Source of the DNA: Thermoanaerobacterales bacterium
GTDB lineage: Bacteria; Actinomycetota; Acidimicrobiia; Acidimicrobiales; JACDCH01
Direction: 5' to 3'
Assembly (NCBI GenBank): GCA_017577565.1
Contig: PKRH01000006.1
Coordinates: 1-55,158 of the forward strand
DNA: 55,158 bases
A program made the translations under genes and the position numbers. Under the pieces are notes generated by a model that worked only from the letters and a program-made list of their open reading frames with translations, was not told where the DNA came from and did no database searches. Shown piece by piece: positions 9,580-17,180 of the stretch (position 1 is the stretch's first letter; each line of letters begins with the position of its first letter).

Positions 9580-10631
9580 GGCAGTCGTTTGAGGACCTTC
9601 AGGATCCCGAGCTCGACGGGCGACTGGTGGTGGGAGCGGTGCTCGCCGCCGAGCGAGGACCGGTTGGCCAGGAACCAGTCGTAGGACTCGATGATCGCCG
9701 ACGCGTTCGAGTGGGTCGGCGACCACCCCAGCTCGACCTGCGCCCGCGTCGTGTCGAACCACAGCGACTCCGAGTAGAGGAGCCAGTGGTAGGCGGCGAA
9801 CGGGGCCAGGCCGAGCGCCGAGAGGGCCCGCATGCCGAGCTTCGCCGGCCCGACCGGCAGCGACCGGACCCGGGAGCCCGTGCCGGCGTGGTCGACGACC
9901 GCCTGCAAGGTCTCGCGCATGGTCCCGAACTCGGTGGCGCCGACGTTGTAGACGGCCGGCTTGTCCTGGTCGGCCGCCCGGAGCACGGCGTCGGCCAGGT
10001 CGTTGGCGTGGACGAACTGGTAGCGGTTGTCGCCGCGGCCGAGCACGTAGACCGGCGCCCCCTCGGCGATGAACTCGAACAGCACGGCGATGATGCCGAG
10101 CCGCCCGTGGCCGAGGATGGTGCGGGGGCGGACGATCGTCACGTCGAGGCCGCCGGCCACGGCGTCGTGGCAGAGGTGCTCGGCCTCGAGCTTGGCCCGG
10201 CCGTAGGCCTCGAGCGGGCGGCCCGGCGTGTCCTCGGTGACCGGGTTCGACTCCGGCACGCCGAAGATGGCGCTCGAGGACGTGTGCACCACCTTCGCGA
10301 CCTTCCGCTCGCGGGCGGCGAGGAGCACGTTGGCCGTGCCGGTCACGTTGACCGACCAGAACAGGTCCCGGTCCTTGGCCAGCGGCACCTGGGCCACGTT
10401 GTTGAGGACGACGTCGACGCCCTCGCACGCGGCCCGCAGCGCGCCCAGGTCGCGGACGTCCCCGGCGACGTACTCGACCCGGGCCTCGGACCCGGCGGGC
10501 GCGGCCGGCCCCCGGGGGCCCGGCGGGTTCAGGTCGAAGATGCGGACGTCGTCGCCGCGGGCCAGCGCGAGGTCGGCGAGGATCGAGCCGAAGTAGCCGC
10601 TGCCCCCGGTGATCAGGACGGTGCGGGCCAT
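9576..10631 (-). CDS. NAD-dependent epimerase/dehydratase (extended SDR)
   Basis: 351 aa. The N-terminal Rossmann motif is TGGSGYFG. The catalytic Ser region reads TSSSAIFG and the YxxxK pair is YGRAK, so an active extended SDR is expected. The C-terminal half carries the substrate-binding region (YQFVHANDLADAV) typical of NDP-sugar epimerases/dehydratases and of 3-beta-hydroxysteroid-type dehydrogenases; the two cannot be separated by eye. It starts 34 bp after the stop of another SDR and ends in a 4-bp overlap with the membrane protein gene. It probably acts on the same intermediate as its neighbours. Confidence 0.85.
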   Translation of the reverse strand: MARTVLITGGSGYFGSILADLALARGDDVRIFDLNPPGPRGPAAPAGSEARVEYVAGDVRDLGALRAACEGVDVVLNNVAQVPLAKDRDLFWSVNVTGTANVLLAARERKVAKVVHTSSSAIFGVPESNPVTEDTPGRPLEAYGRAKLEAEHLCHDAVAGGLDVTIVRPRTILGHGRLGIIAVLFEFIAEGAPVYVLGRGDNRYQFVHANDLADAVLRAADQDKPAVYNVGATEFGTMRETLQAVVDHAGTGSRVRSLPVGPAKLGMRALSALGLAPFAAYHWLLYSESLWFDTTRAQVELGWSPTHSNASAIIESYDWFLANRSSLGGEHRSHHQSPVELGILKVLKRLP

Positions 10632-10665
10632 CAGTCGTCGCCTCCGCTCGGCCGGGTCGGGATCG

Positions 10666-11742
10666 TCACAGCTGCTCCCCGTGCTCGAGGCACCAGCGGA
10701 TGCTGGCGCGCATGCCCTCCTCGAGCGACACCGTCGGCTCGTAGCCGATCTCGTCGCGGGCCCGGCTCACGTCGCAGGCGATCGTGTGGTTGAGCTCGCC
10801 CAGCACGTGCAGCGCCTGGACGTACCGGCCCGTCCGCTGGAGGACCCGGTCGGCCTGCTCGGCGGCCCGGGCCGCCAGGCGGGGGAGCGGGATCCACGGC
10901 GGCCCCGAGGTGGGCAGCCCCTCGGCCTCCAGCGCCCGGCGGACGGTGGCGAGGATCTCGCGCAGCTCGTAGGGCCGCTCGTCCGCGATCCAGTAGGCGT
11001 TGCCGGGCGCCTTGTCGGCCACCTCGGCCCGCAGCAGCCCCTGGACCAGGTTGCCGGTGTAGGCCATCGAGCGGCGCTGGGTGCCGTCGCCCACGAGGGG
11101 GAAGCGGCCCCGGCGGATGGACCGGAAGAACTGCGACTGCCGGGCGGGCTGGAAGGGCCCGTAGAACCACGGGGCCCGGACGATCACCGTCGGCAGGTCG
11201 CCCCGCTCGTGGGCGCTCCGCACGATGAGCTCGGCCTCGTGCTTGGACCGGCCGTAGCCCAGCCACGGGTTGTACGGCGAGTCCTCGGTGAAGACGTGGT
11301 CGGGGGAGGGGTTGACGCCGAAGGGCGAGTTGGACGACACGTGCACCAGCCGGGCCGCCCCGGCGCGCCGGGCCCGGTCGACGACGTGCTGCGTGCCCCC
11401 CACGTTGACGTCGAAGAACTCGCGGGTGCCCCGCCGGGGGTGGATGACGGCGGCCGCGTGGAACACGGCCGCGCCCGGGCCGACGCCGTCGAACAGCCGG
11501 TCGGCGGTCGCCGGGTCGCGCACGTCGCCGACGACGACCTCGATCGACGGCGACAGCAGGGCCAGCGGCGCCGCCTGGTCGTCGGAGGGGACGAGGCAGC
11601 GGATCCGCTCCCGCTGGCCGACGAGGGCGCGCACCAGGTTCTGCCCGAGCCAGCCCGAGGCGCCGGTCACCACGACGGTGGGCGCGGGCGGTGAGGAGGG
11701 CACCGGGTCGGTCGTCGCTACGGGTTCGTTCTCCGTGGTCAC
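10666..11742 (-). CDS. NAD(P)-dependent SDR (epimerase / 3-beta-HSD-like)
   Basis: 358 aa from GTG 11742; an in-frame GTG at 11748 is an alternative, and the ribosome site is weak in both cases. The protein begins with an acidic/Pro-rich leader, then the NAD(P) motif TGASGWLGQ, a conserved VGDVRD strand, Ser motif VSSNSPFG and YGRSK as the catalytic Tyr-Lys pair. Later blocks (RRSMAYTGNLVQGLL, EIGYEPTVSLEEG) are typical of NAD-dependent epimerases. It is only loosely similar to the downstream SDR, so the two may catalyse successive steps rather than be recent duplicates. The 86-bp gap before it (11743-11828) shows no clear promoter. Confidence 0.83.
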   Translation of the reverse strand: MTTENEPVATTDPVPSSPPAPTVVVTGASGWLGQNLVRALVGQRERIRCLVPSDDQAAPLALLSPSIEVVVGDVRDPATADRLFDGVGPGAAVFHAAAVIHPRRGTREFFDVNVGGTQHVVDRARRAGAARLVHVSSNSPFGVNPSPDHVFTEDSPYNPWLGYGRSKHEAELIVRSAHERGDLPTVIVRAPWFYGPFQPARQSQFFRSIRRGRFPLVGDGTQRRSMAYTGNLVQGLLRAEVADKAPGNAYWIADERPYELREILATVRRALEAEGLPTSGPPWIPLPRLAARAAEQADRVLQRTGRYVQALHVLGELNHTIACDVSRARDEIGYEPTVSLEEGMRASIRWCLEHGEQL

Positions 11743-11828
11743 GGGCACCTGTCCGGTCTCTGTCGAAGGATCGGGTGGGCGGCGCCGGGCGTCAGCGCCC
11801 CGCCGGGCTCGTCCCGGGCCGGCCGGCG

Positions 11829-13253
11829 TCACGCATCGGCGAGGAAGTGGTCGCAGTTGCGGGTGGCGATGGCCATGATCGCCGCCTGGGGGTTGACACC
11901 GGGGGCGTCGGGCAGCAGCGAGGCGTCGTTGACCCGGAGGTTCCGGAACCCCCACACCCGCCCGAAGCTGTCGGTGCCGGTGCGCCGGCGGTCCTCGCCC
12001 ATGCGGAGGCTCGAGGTGAGGTGCACGGTCATGAGGTTGGCGCGGGCCCGGGTGACCTGGTCCCACCAGATCCCCAGCTCGTCCAGCCGCCGGACGACGT
12101 GCCCGCCGGTGACCGAGGGGTGGAGCTCGACCGCGCCGGCGGCGAGCAGCAGCTCGCCGAGGTGGACGAGGCCCCGGGCCAGCCGGCTGAGGTCGGCCTC
12201 CGAGAGCGAGTAGGTGACGATCGGCGAGCGCAGGCCGGGCAGGGCGACGACCCGGCCGCTGCCCTCGCTGCGGATGGCGGCGTAGTAGGTGGAGATGTTC
12301 TCCCAGTCGGCCATGGCCTCGTCGATGGGCTGGCCGGTGTCGGCGAGCGCCATGGCGACCTGGCCCCGGCGGCTGGCGGAGCCGCCGATGGCGATGAACG
12401 GCGAGAACTCCGTCACCCGGTGCATGGGGACGTCCCCGTGGTCGACGGGGTGGGGGAAGCGGGCCGCGACCTTGATGGTCGGGTGCATCTTCAGCCCGTT
12501 GCCCACGTTGTGGCGGATGCCGGACCGCTGGAGCAGGGCCGGCGTGTGCACCGCCCCGCAGCACACGAAGACGTGGTCGGCGTGGATCGTCAGCCGCTCG
12601 ACGCCACCGCCGGGGTGGGTCCGCCGGCACCGGGCGGCGACGACGCGGTCACCCTGCCTGACCAGGGAGACCACCCGGCAGTCGGGGATGATGGTCGCCC
12701 CGGCGGCGCGGGCCCGGGGCAGCATCGTGCGCGACATCGTCTGCTTGGTGCCGCGGCCCGCCTCGTCGTAGCTGAACACCCGGGCGAACTCGACGTTGCG
12801 CCAGCCGAGCTTGGTGGCGCCGCGCTCGAGGACGGCGGACGACGGCGGCGGCGCGCCGGGCAGGCGGGCCACCGACAGCTGCGACTCGACCCGCTCGGCG
12901 TAGGCCTCGAGCACCTCGGGGGTGAACTCGTCGATGCCGTAGGTCGTGCGCCACTCCTGCGCCAGGTGCTCGGGCAGGCGGTGGTAGAGGCCGCTGTTGA
13001 TCTCGGTGCTGCCGCCGACGCAGCGCCCCTCGGCGTAGGCGATCGGGGGGTTCCCCAGCGCGGCGCCCGCGCCCCGGTGCCGGTACTTGGCCACCATCTC
13101 GGCCAGCGAGAACGGCTCGTGCTCGTCGGGGTCGACCCAGGGGCCCTCCTCGACGACGGTGACCGTCCGCCCGGCCTCGGCGAGCGCGGCGGCGGTGACC
13201 GCCCCGCCGGCGCCGGAGCCGATGACCAGGACCTCGGTGGTCAGGTCGCCCAT
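11829..13253 (-). CDS. GMC-family flavin oxidoreductase
   Basis: 474 aa, ATG 13253, overlapping the preceding stop as ATGA. The N-terminal FAD dinucleotide fold is clear (VLVIGSGAGGAV, G12-x-G14-x-x-G17) followed by EEGPW, and the GMC signature region GRCVGGSTEINSG is present. The C-terminus has the family's histidine block (VHLTSSLRMG) and the GVNPQAAIMAIATR flavin-contact motif. Family members oxidise alcohols, including sterols, choline and sugars; the overall shape is closer to cholesterol-oxidase/dehydrogenase-like members than to choline dehydrogenase. No Tat or Sec signal is visible, so it is probably cytosolic or membrane-associated. It is coupled to the small orphan gene upstream. 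Confidence 0.9.
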   Translation of the reverse strand: MGDLTTEVLVIGSGAGGAVTAAALAEAGRTVTVVEEGPWVDPDEHEPFSLAEMVAKYRHRGAGAALGNPPIAYAEGRCVGGSTEINSGLYHRLPEHLAQEWRTTYGIDEFTPEVLEAYAERVESQLSVARLPGAPPPSSAVLERGATKLGWRNVEFARVFSYDEAGRGTKQTMSRTMLPRARAAGATIIPDCRVVSLVRQGDRVVAARCRRTHPGGGVERLTIHADHVFVCCGAVHTPALLQRSGIRHNVGNGLKMHPTIKVAARFPHPVDHGDVPMHRVTEFSPFIAIGGSASRRGQVAMALADTGQPIDEAMADWENISTYYAAIRSEGSGRVVALPGLRSPIVTYSLSEADLSRLARGLVHLGELLLAAGAVELHPSVTGGHVVRRLDELGIWWDQVTRARANLMTVHLTSSLRMGEDRRRTGTDSFGRVWGFRNLRVNDASLLPDAPGVNPQAAIMAIATRNCDHFLADA

Positions 13254-13585
13254 CAGGCCGCCTCCTCGGCGAGCATGTCGTGCTCGGCCATGATGACCAG
13301 GGACTTCATGGCCCGCACGTAGGAGCGGACCAGGCCGATGGGACCGTGCTCCCACCGGTCGAGGAGCTCCCGGAGGGCGGCCGGGTCGCCGGCCGGCAGC
13401 CGGCCGAGCGCGCGGAGCACGGCCGCCCAGGTGCCGAGGAGCACGGACTCGGCGGCGACGCCCAGGCGGAGGTGCTCGGGCCAGTCACGGAGCGCGCCGT
13501 CGACGAACGCCTCGACGGACGAGCGGATCGACTGGTCCGTCGTGGTGGTGAGGGCCCCCACGACCTCGCGCTCGAACCAGAGCAT
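13253..13585 (-). CDS. small orphan protein, first gene of the GMC/SDR operon
   Basis: 110 aa, predicted all-helical and soluble, acidic, with no motif I recognise. It starts at ATG 13585, 8 nt downstream of a TAGGCT -10-like hexamer with no ribosome-binding site, so it looks leaderless. Its stop overlaps the ATG of the GMC oxidoreductase (ATGA), which implies co-translation. By position it could be a small partner subunit of the flavoenzyme, comparable in concept to the small subunits found with some GMC dehydrogenases, but no sequence hallmark of those is visible. Confidence 0.7.
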   Translation of the reverse strand: MLWFEREVVGALTTTTDQSIRSSVEAFVDGALRDWPEHLRLGVAAESVLLGTWAAVLRALGRLPAGDPAALRELLDRWEHGPIGLVRSYVRAMKSLVIMAEHDMLAEEAA

Positions 13586-13593
13586 GACGCGGG

Positions 13594-13599
13594 AGCCTA
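13594..13599 (-). promoter_or_regulatory. -10 element of leaderless promoter for the GMC/SDR operon
   Basis: TAGGCT on the minus strand, ending 8 nt before ATG 13585. It matches the TAnnnT-N7/8-start arrangement seen at eleven other genes here. No -35 match. Confidence 0.55.
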
Positions 13600-13633
13600 T
13601 GCGAGCGGCGGCGCGGGTGCGATCCGTCCGGGC

Positions 13634-14353
13634 TCAGCCGCCGGGGGTGTCGGGCGGGGCGGCGCCGTCGGGCGGGCCGGGCTCGTCCGGGACCGAGCGC
13701 GGCCACAGCCGTCGCGCCGTCGCGCGGGGGACGCGGCCCCGCCCGACCATGGCCCGCCAGACGCCGCGGTAGCCGGGGAGGAGCCCCGACACCACGAGCA
13801 GGTGGCCGACGACGAACACTGTCAGCGCGACCGTCGCGTACCGGTGGACGCGGACCATCGTGGCGAAGGTCGGTCCGCCCGACAGCGTCGTCAGGGCGAC
13901 CCCCGAGCCGATGACCACCCCCAGGCTCACGACGAAGAGCACGTTGGCGATCCGCTGGCCCGGGTCGAAGAGGCCCTCGTGCCGGGCGAAGCGGCCGGTG
14001 AGGGCACCGACGGGCCAGCGCCGGAACCACCGCAGGTCGCCCCGGTCGACGCGCGCCGTCTCGCGCACGAAGGTCAGCGCCCCCCGCACGCCGAGGGTCA
14101 TGGCCAGGCCGGCCAGGACGACGAGCGCCCAGCCGACGGAGCGGTGGATCTCCACGTCCGGCTCGTCGACCAGGCGGGAGATCACGCTCGGCCGGCCCTC
14201 GCGGCCGCTCCACAGCCACCAGCCGGTGGCGAGCAGCACGGCGACGCCGAGCGCGGTCGCGCCGTGCAGCGCCCGGGTGGCGAGGTTGTCGCGGACGACG
14301 GGGCGCCGTCCCCCCGTCCGCTCAGTAGTCGTAGCCGCCGGCGTCGGTGGCAT
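13634..14353 (-). CDS. di-heme b-type cytochrome membrane protein (cytochrome b561/FdnI-like)
   Basis: 239 aa with four transmembrane helices. The histidines expected for two b hemes are at H30 (RALHGA), H70 (IHRSVGW), H170 (VRVHRYA) and H184 (VVGHLLVV). This arrangement is that of the cytochrome b subunit of formate dehydrogenase/Ni-Fe hydrogenase and related Ni/Fe cytochrome b561 proteins, which pass electrons to or from quinone. No dehydrogenase partner is adjacent. The predicted ATG 14353 lies inside the upstream lipoprotein gene (32-bp overlap), so a slightly later start is possible. Together with the lipoprotein it forms a two-gene unit facing the ECF sigma gene. Confidence 0.8.
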   Translation of the reverse strand: MPPTPAATTTERTGGRRPVVRDNLATRALHGATALGVAVLLATGWWLWSGREGRPSVISRLVDEPDVEIHRSVGWALVVLAGLAMTLGVRGALTFVRETARVDRGDLRWFRRWPVGALTGRFARHEGLFDPGQRIANVLFVVSLGVVIGSGVALTTLSGGPTFATMVRVHRYATVALTVFVVGHLLVVSGLLPGYRGVWRAMVGRGRVPRATARRLWPRSVPDEPGPPDGAAPPDTPGG

Positions 14354-14822
14354 CGGTCGTGCCGGTCCCCCCGCCGGCGCCGCCGCCGACGGTGACGGTG
14401 ACCTCGTCGCGGGCGTCGGTCAGGCTGTGGTCGGCGTTGGCGATGACCGCCTCGATCGTGTGCTCGCCGGGGCCGAGGTCGCGCTCGACCGTGAACTCGG
14501 GCTCGTAGACGAGGTCGTAGTCGCCCTCGGCCGTCTCGCCGTCGTAGTAGAGGTGGACGTGGTGGAGGCCCGTGTCGGGCTCGCCGATGTCGACGCTCGG
14601 GTCGACCTCCACCTCGAAGGGTGTGTCGACCTCGGCGCCGTCGGTCGGCGTCTCGATGGTGATGCTCAGGTCGTCGCCGCCACCGCCGCCGCCCGAGGCC
14701 TCGGTGTCGTCGCCGTCGTCACCGCACGCGCCGGCCAGCAGGGCGAGCGCCGCCACGGCGACGACGGCCCGGGACCGGGCCCGATGGGCGGACGTCCTGC
14801 GGATGCGTCGTGTGTCTGCCAT
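14322..14822 (-). CDS. lipoprotein with DUF4399/Ig-like domain
   Basis: 166 aa. A twin-basic N-terminus and hydrophobic stretch end in LLAGACGDD, a lipobox with a lipidated Cys near residue 33. A Gly-rich spacer follows, then a beta-sandwich-like domain (HHVHLYYDG, then PGEHTIEAVIANADHS) resembling DUF4399 repeats, then a Gly/Thr/Asp-rich tail. The histidine cluster may bind a ligand or metal; function is unknown. Cys is at the outer face of the membrane, so it may work with the neighbouring b-type cytochrome. Divergent from the sigma-factor gene 120 bp away, so co-regulation is plausible. Confidence 0.72.
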   Translation of the reverse strand: MADTRRIRRTSAHRARSRAVVAVAALALLAGACGDDGDDTEASGGGGGGDDLSITIETPTDGAEVDTPFEVEVDPSVDIGEPDTGLHHVHLYYDGETAEGDYDLVYEPEFTVERDLGPGEHTIEAVIANADHSLTDARDEVTVTVGGGAGGGTGTTDATDAGGYDY

Positions 14823-14850
14823 GCCCCCTCTACCGCGGCAGGCGCCCGCG

Positions 14851-14915
14851 CGGATCTCTCGACCCTTGCGCCCGGGTGCCGGTGGGGGTCTGCTCGGGGG
14901 GTGGGCCGAGATCCG
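14851..14915. repeat. 8-bp inverted repeat between divergent lipoprotein and sigma genes
   Basis: CGGATCTC at 14851-14858 and its reverse complement GAGATCCG at 14908-14915 flank 49 bp in the 120-bp divergent gap. It could be a regulator-binding pair or a pair of mirrored promoter elements serving both directions. Weak evidence on its own. Confidence 0.3.
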
Positions 14916-14942
14916 ATCGGGCCCCCCGAACGTACAGAGGGC

Positions 14943-15494
14943 ATGTGGGACGTCTCCGACGAGGCGCTCTTCGCCGGCTTCGCGTCCGGCGACCCCGCCG
15001 CCGCGGCGGCGTTCGTGCGCCGCCTCGAGCGCAAGGTCTACGGCCTGGCGCTCGCCATCGTCGGCGACCCCGGCGACGCCCAGGACGTGGCCCAGGAGGC
15101 GTTCGTGCGGGCCTGGCGCTTCGCCGACAGCTTCGACGAGCGCCGGGGGTCGGTCGCGGCCTGGCTGCTCGGCATCACCCGCAACAGCGCGCTGGACTGC
15201 GTGCGGGGCCGGGGCCGCCGGGCGCTGCCGACGGCCGAGCTGCCGGCCGAGGCCGGCGCGGACCCCACCGACGTCGACGAGGTCGTGGGCCGGCACGACG
15301 ACGCGTCGCGCGTCGTCGCCCTGATGCGGGAGCTGCCGGCCGGCCAACGGGAGGCGCTGGCGGCGGTCACCCTGCAGGGTCTGAGCACCCGGGAGGTCAG
15401 CGAGCTGACGGGGATCCCGCACGGGACGGTGAAGACGAGGGTGCGGCTCGCGCTGCGCCGGCTGCGGGACGGGCTGGAGGACCGAGTGCCATGA
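14943..15494 (+). CDS. ECF-type RNA polymerase sigma factor
   Basis: 183 aa, sigma-70 family group 4. Region 2 spans roughly residues 15-85 (QDVAQEAFVRAWRFADSF, then a short WLLGITRN block for -10 recognition). Region 4 spans about 120-180 with the helix-turn-helix STREVSELTGIPHGTVKTR. No extra domains. Its TGA overlaps the ATG of the anti-sigma gene (ATGA), the usual arrangement for an autoregulated ECF pair. The regulon is not evident, but the divergent cytochrome/lipoprotein pair is a natural candidate target. Confidence 0.92.
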   Translation: MWDVSDEALFAGFASGDPAAAAAFVRRLERKVYGLALAIVGDPGDAQDVAQEAFVRAWRFADSFDERRGSVAAWLLGITRNSALDCVRGRGRRALPTAELPAEAGADPTDVDEVVGRHDDASRVVALMRELPAGQREALAAVTLQGLSTREVSELTGIPHGTVKTRVRLALRRLRDGLEDRVP

Positions 15495-16234
15495 CGACCG
15501 AGCCGACGCTCCCGACCACGTGCGAAGAGGTGCGCGAGCTGGCCCCCGACATCGCGCTCGGGCTGCTCACCGGCGAGGTGCGTGCCGCGGCGCTGGCCCA
15601 CCTCGAGCGGTGCGGCGCCTGCCGGGCCGATGTGGCCGGGCTGGCGAGCGCGGCCGACGAGGTCCTGCTGCTCGCGCCCGAGGCCACCCCGCCGCCGGGG
15701 TTCGCCGACCGGGTGCTCGGCCGCATCGCCGAGCTGGGCGGCACCGAGGTCGCGGCGCCGGCGCCCGCGGGCGCAGGGCGCGGCGCGGGCGGGACGGCGT
15801 CGCGGTGGCGTCGGGCGCGGCCGCTCCTGGCCGCCGCGGCGGTGCTCGTCGTGCTGGCCGGCGTCCTCGGCCTCGCGCTGGCCCGGTCCCGCGACGACGC
15901 CCCGGCCACGCCGGTGGCGACCGCCGAGATGCAGACCGGCCGCGGGCGGACCGTGGGCGAGGTGGCGGTGTCGGGCGCGGGGCCGGCGACGGTCGAGGTC
16001 CAGGTGCCGGAGTGGGACGCGCTCGTCGACCGCTGGGGCACCGGGCCGTCGGGCGACTACCACGTCGCCATCGAGCTGCACGACGGAACCCGGCTGTTGC
16101 GCCCGGTCCCCGACGCCGGGGGCGGGGACGCCTGGACGTTCACCGTCGAGGCTCCGGCCGAGGCCGTGGCGACGGTGTCGGTGGTCGACGGCGCGGGGCG
16201 CGTGTGGTGCTCGGGCCGGCTCCTCCCGGTCTGA
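15491..16234 (+). CDS. membrane anti-sigma factor with zinc-binding domain (RskA-like)
   Basis: 247 aa. The cytosolic anti-sigma domain carries the ZAS motif H37-x3-C41-x2-C44 (HLERCGAC), which binds the cognate ECF sigma factor. A single transmembrane helix lies at about 111-131, and an extracytoplasmic C-terminal domain of about 110 residues resembles the RskA sensor region. Such proteins release sigma after regulated proteolysis or redox change at the zinc site. Coupled by a 4-bp overlap to the sigma gene. Confidence 0.9.
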   Translation: MTTEPTLPTTCEEVRELAPDIALGLLTGEVRAAALAHLERCGACRADVAGLASAADEVLLLAPEATPPPGFADRVLGRIAELGGTEVAAPAPAGAGRGAGGTASRWRRARPLLAAAAVLVVLAGVLGLALARSRDDAPATPVATAEMQTGRGRTVGEVAVSGAGPATVEVQVPEWDALVDRWGTGPSGDYHVAIELHDGTRLLRPVPDAGGGDAWTFTVEAPAEAVATVSVVDGAGRVWCSGRLLPV

Positions 16235-16240
16235 GCACCC

Positions 16241-16262
16241 GCCGCCGGGCTACAGCGGCGGC
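16241..16262. terminator. bidirectional hairpin between convergent genes
   Basis: Seven-bp GC stem GCCGCCG/CGGCGGC with an 8-nt loop. It sits just after the anti-sigma stop and overlaps the end of the convergent acyltransferase gene, whose stop codon is in the loop. No T-tract. Confidence 0.4.
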
Positions 16263-17176
16263 CAGCGGCGGCGCTCCCGGCGGCGGCGCCGGTCGGGGTC
16301 GCCGAGGGCCCACGCCCGCCGCCAGGCGGGGGCGTCGGGGCCGGACAGCGGCGGCGTCGTCCCCGCGTGGGCGCGCCGCCGGGCCGACCACCAGTCGGTC
16401 GTCACCTCGTCGGCGAGCTGGGCGACCGCCTGCTCGATCCGGGCGGCGAACCGCCGGCTGTCGGTGCCCTCCTCGGGCACGAGCGGTGCCCCGAAGGTGA
16501 CCCGGGTCGTCGCCGGCCGGGGGAGCTTCTGGCCCTTGCGCAGGATGCGGCCGGTGCCGTCGATGTGCACCGGTACGACCGGCACGCCGCAGCGCAGCGC
16601 CAGGTAGGCGGCGCCGCCCCGGAAGGGCTGCCCCCAGCCGTCGGGGCTGCGCCCGCCCTCGGGGAAGATGAGCATCGACCAGCCCTCCTCGATGAGGGCG
16701 GCGGCCCGGTCGGCGGACCGGCGGGCCACCTTGGTGCGCTCGATGGGGACGGCGCCGAGGGCCAGCGCCGAGAGCGCGCTCGTCGCCCGGGTGCGGAAGA
16801 AGTAGTCGGCGGCCGCGCCGACGAAGAGCCGGTGCCGCCACGGCTCGGGGATGCTCGTGATCAGCAGCGGGGTGTCGAGGTGGCTGTGGTGGTTGGCGGC
16901 GAAGATCACCGGCCCGCCGTCGGCCGCCAGCCGGTCGAGCCGGTCGAGGCCCCGGCGGTCGGGCCGGGCGAGCACGGCGACGGCCGGGCGGGCCACGGCC
17001 TCGACGACGGCCGCCCGCACGACCCGGGCCAGCGGCCGCCGCGCCCAGTCGGTGTCGTAGTCGGCGCCGGCCCTCGGGGGGCGCGGCAGCGGCTCGACGC
17101 CGCGGGGCGTCGTCGGGGCCGACCAGGGGAAGGGCAGCCGGGGGAGGCGGGCCAGCCGCTCGGTGGGACGTGCCAT
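16250..17176 (-). CDS. 1-acyl-glycerol-phosphate acyltransferase family protein (PlsC-like)
   Basis: 308 aa. The acyltransferase motif I NHHSHLD gives the catalytic H96-x4-D101 pair, motif III is FPEGGRS (171-177), and VPVVPVHI is the usual block IV. Such enzymes transfer an acyl group from acyl-CoA or acyl-ACP to a lysophospholipid or another alcohol. It has a longer N-terminus than minimal PlsC (motif I begins near 95). It starts 4 bp after the LarA-like stop and closes the TetR-divergent operon, so its acceptor is likely the product of the upstream reductases (inference). Confidence 0.9.
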   Translation of the reverse strand: MARPTERLARLPRLPFPWSAPTTPRGVEPLPRPPRAGADYDTDWARRPLARVVRAAVVEAVARPAVAVLARPDRRGLDRLDRLAADGGPVIFAANHHSHLDTPLLITSIPEPWRHRLFVGAAADYFFRTRATSALSALALGAVPIERTKVARRSADRAAALIEEGWSMLIFPEGGRSPDGWGQPFRGGAAYLALRCGVPVVPVHIDGTGRILRKGQKLPRPATTRVTFGAPLVPEEGTDSRRFAARIEQAVAQLADEVTTDWWSARRRAHAGTTPPLSGPDAPAWRRAWALGDPDRRRRRERRRWPPL

Positions 17177-17180
17177 CGGC

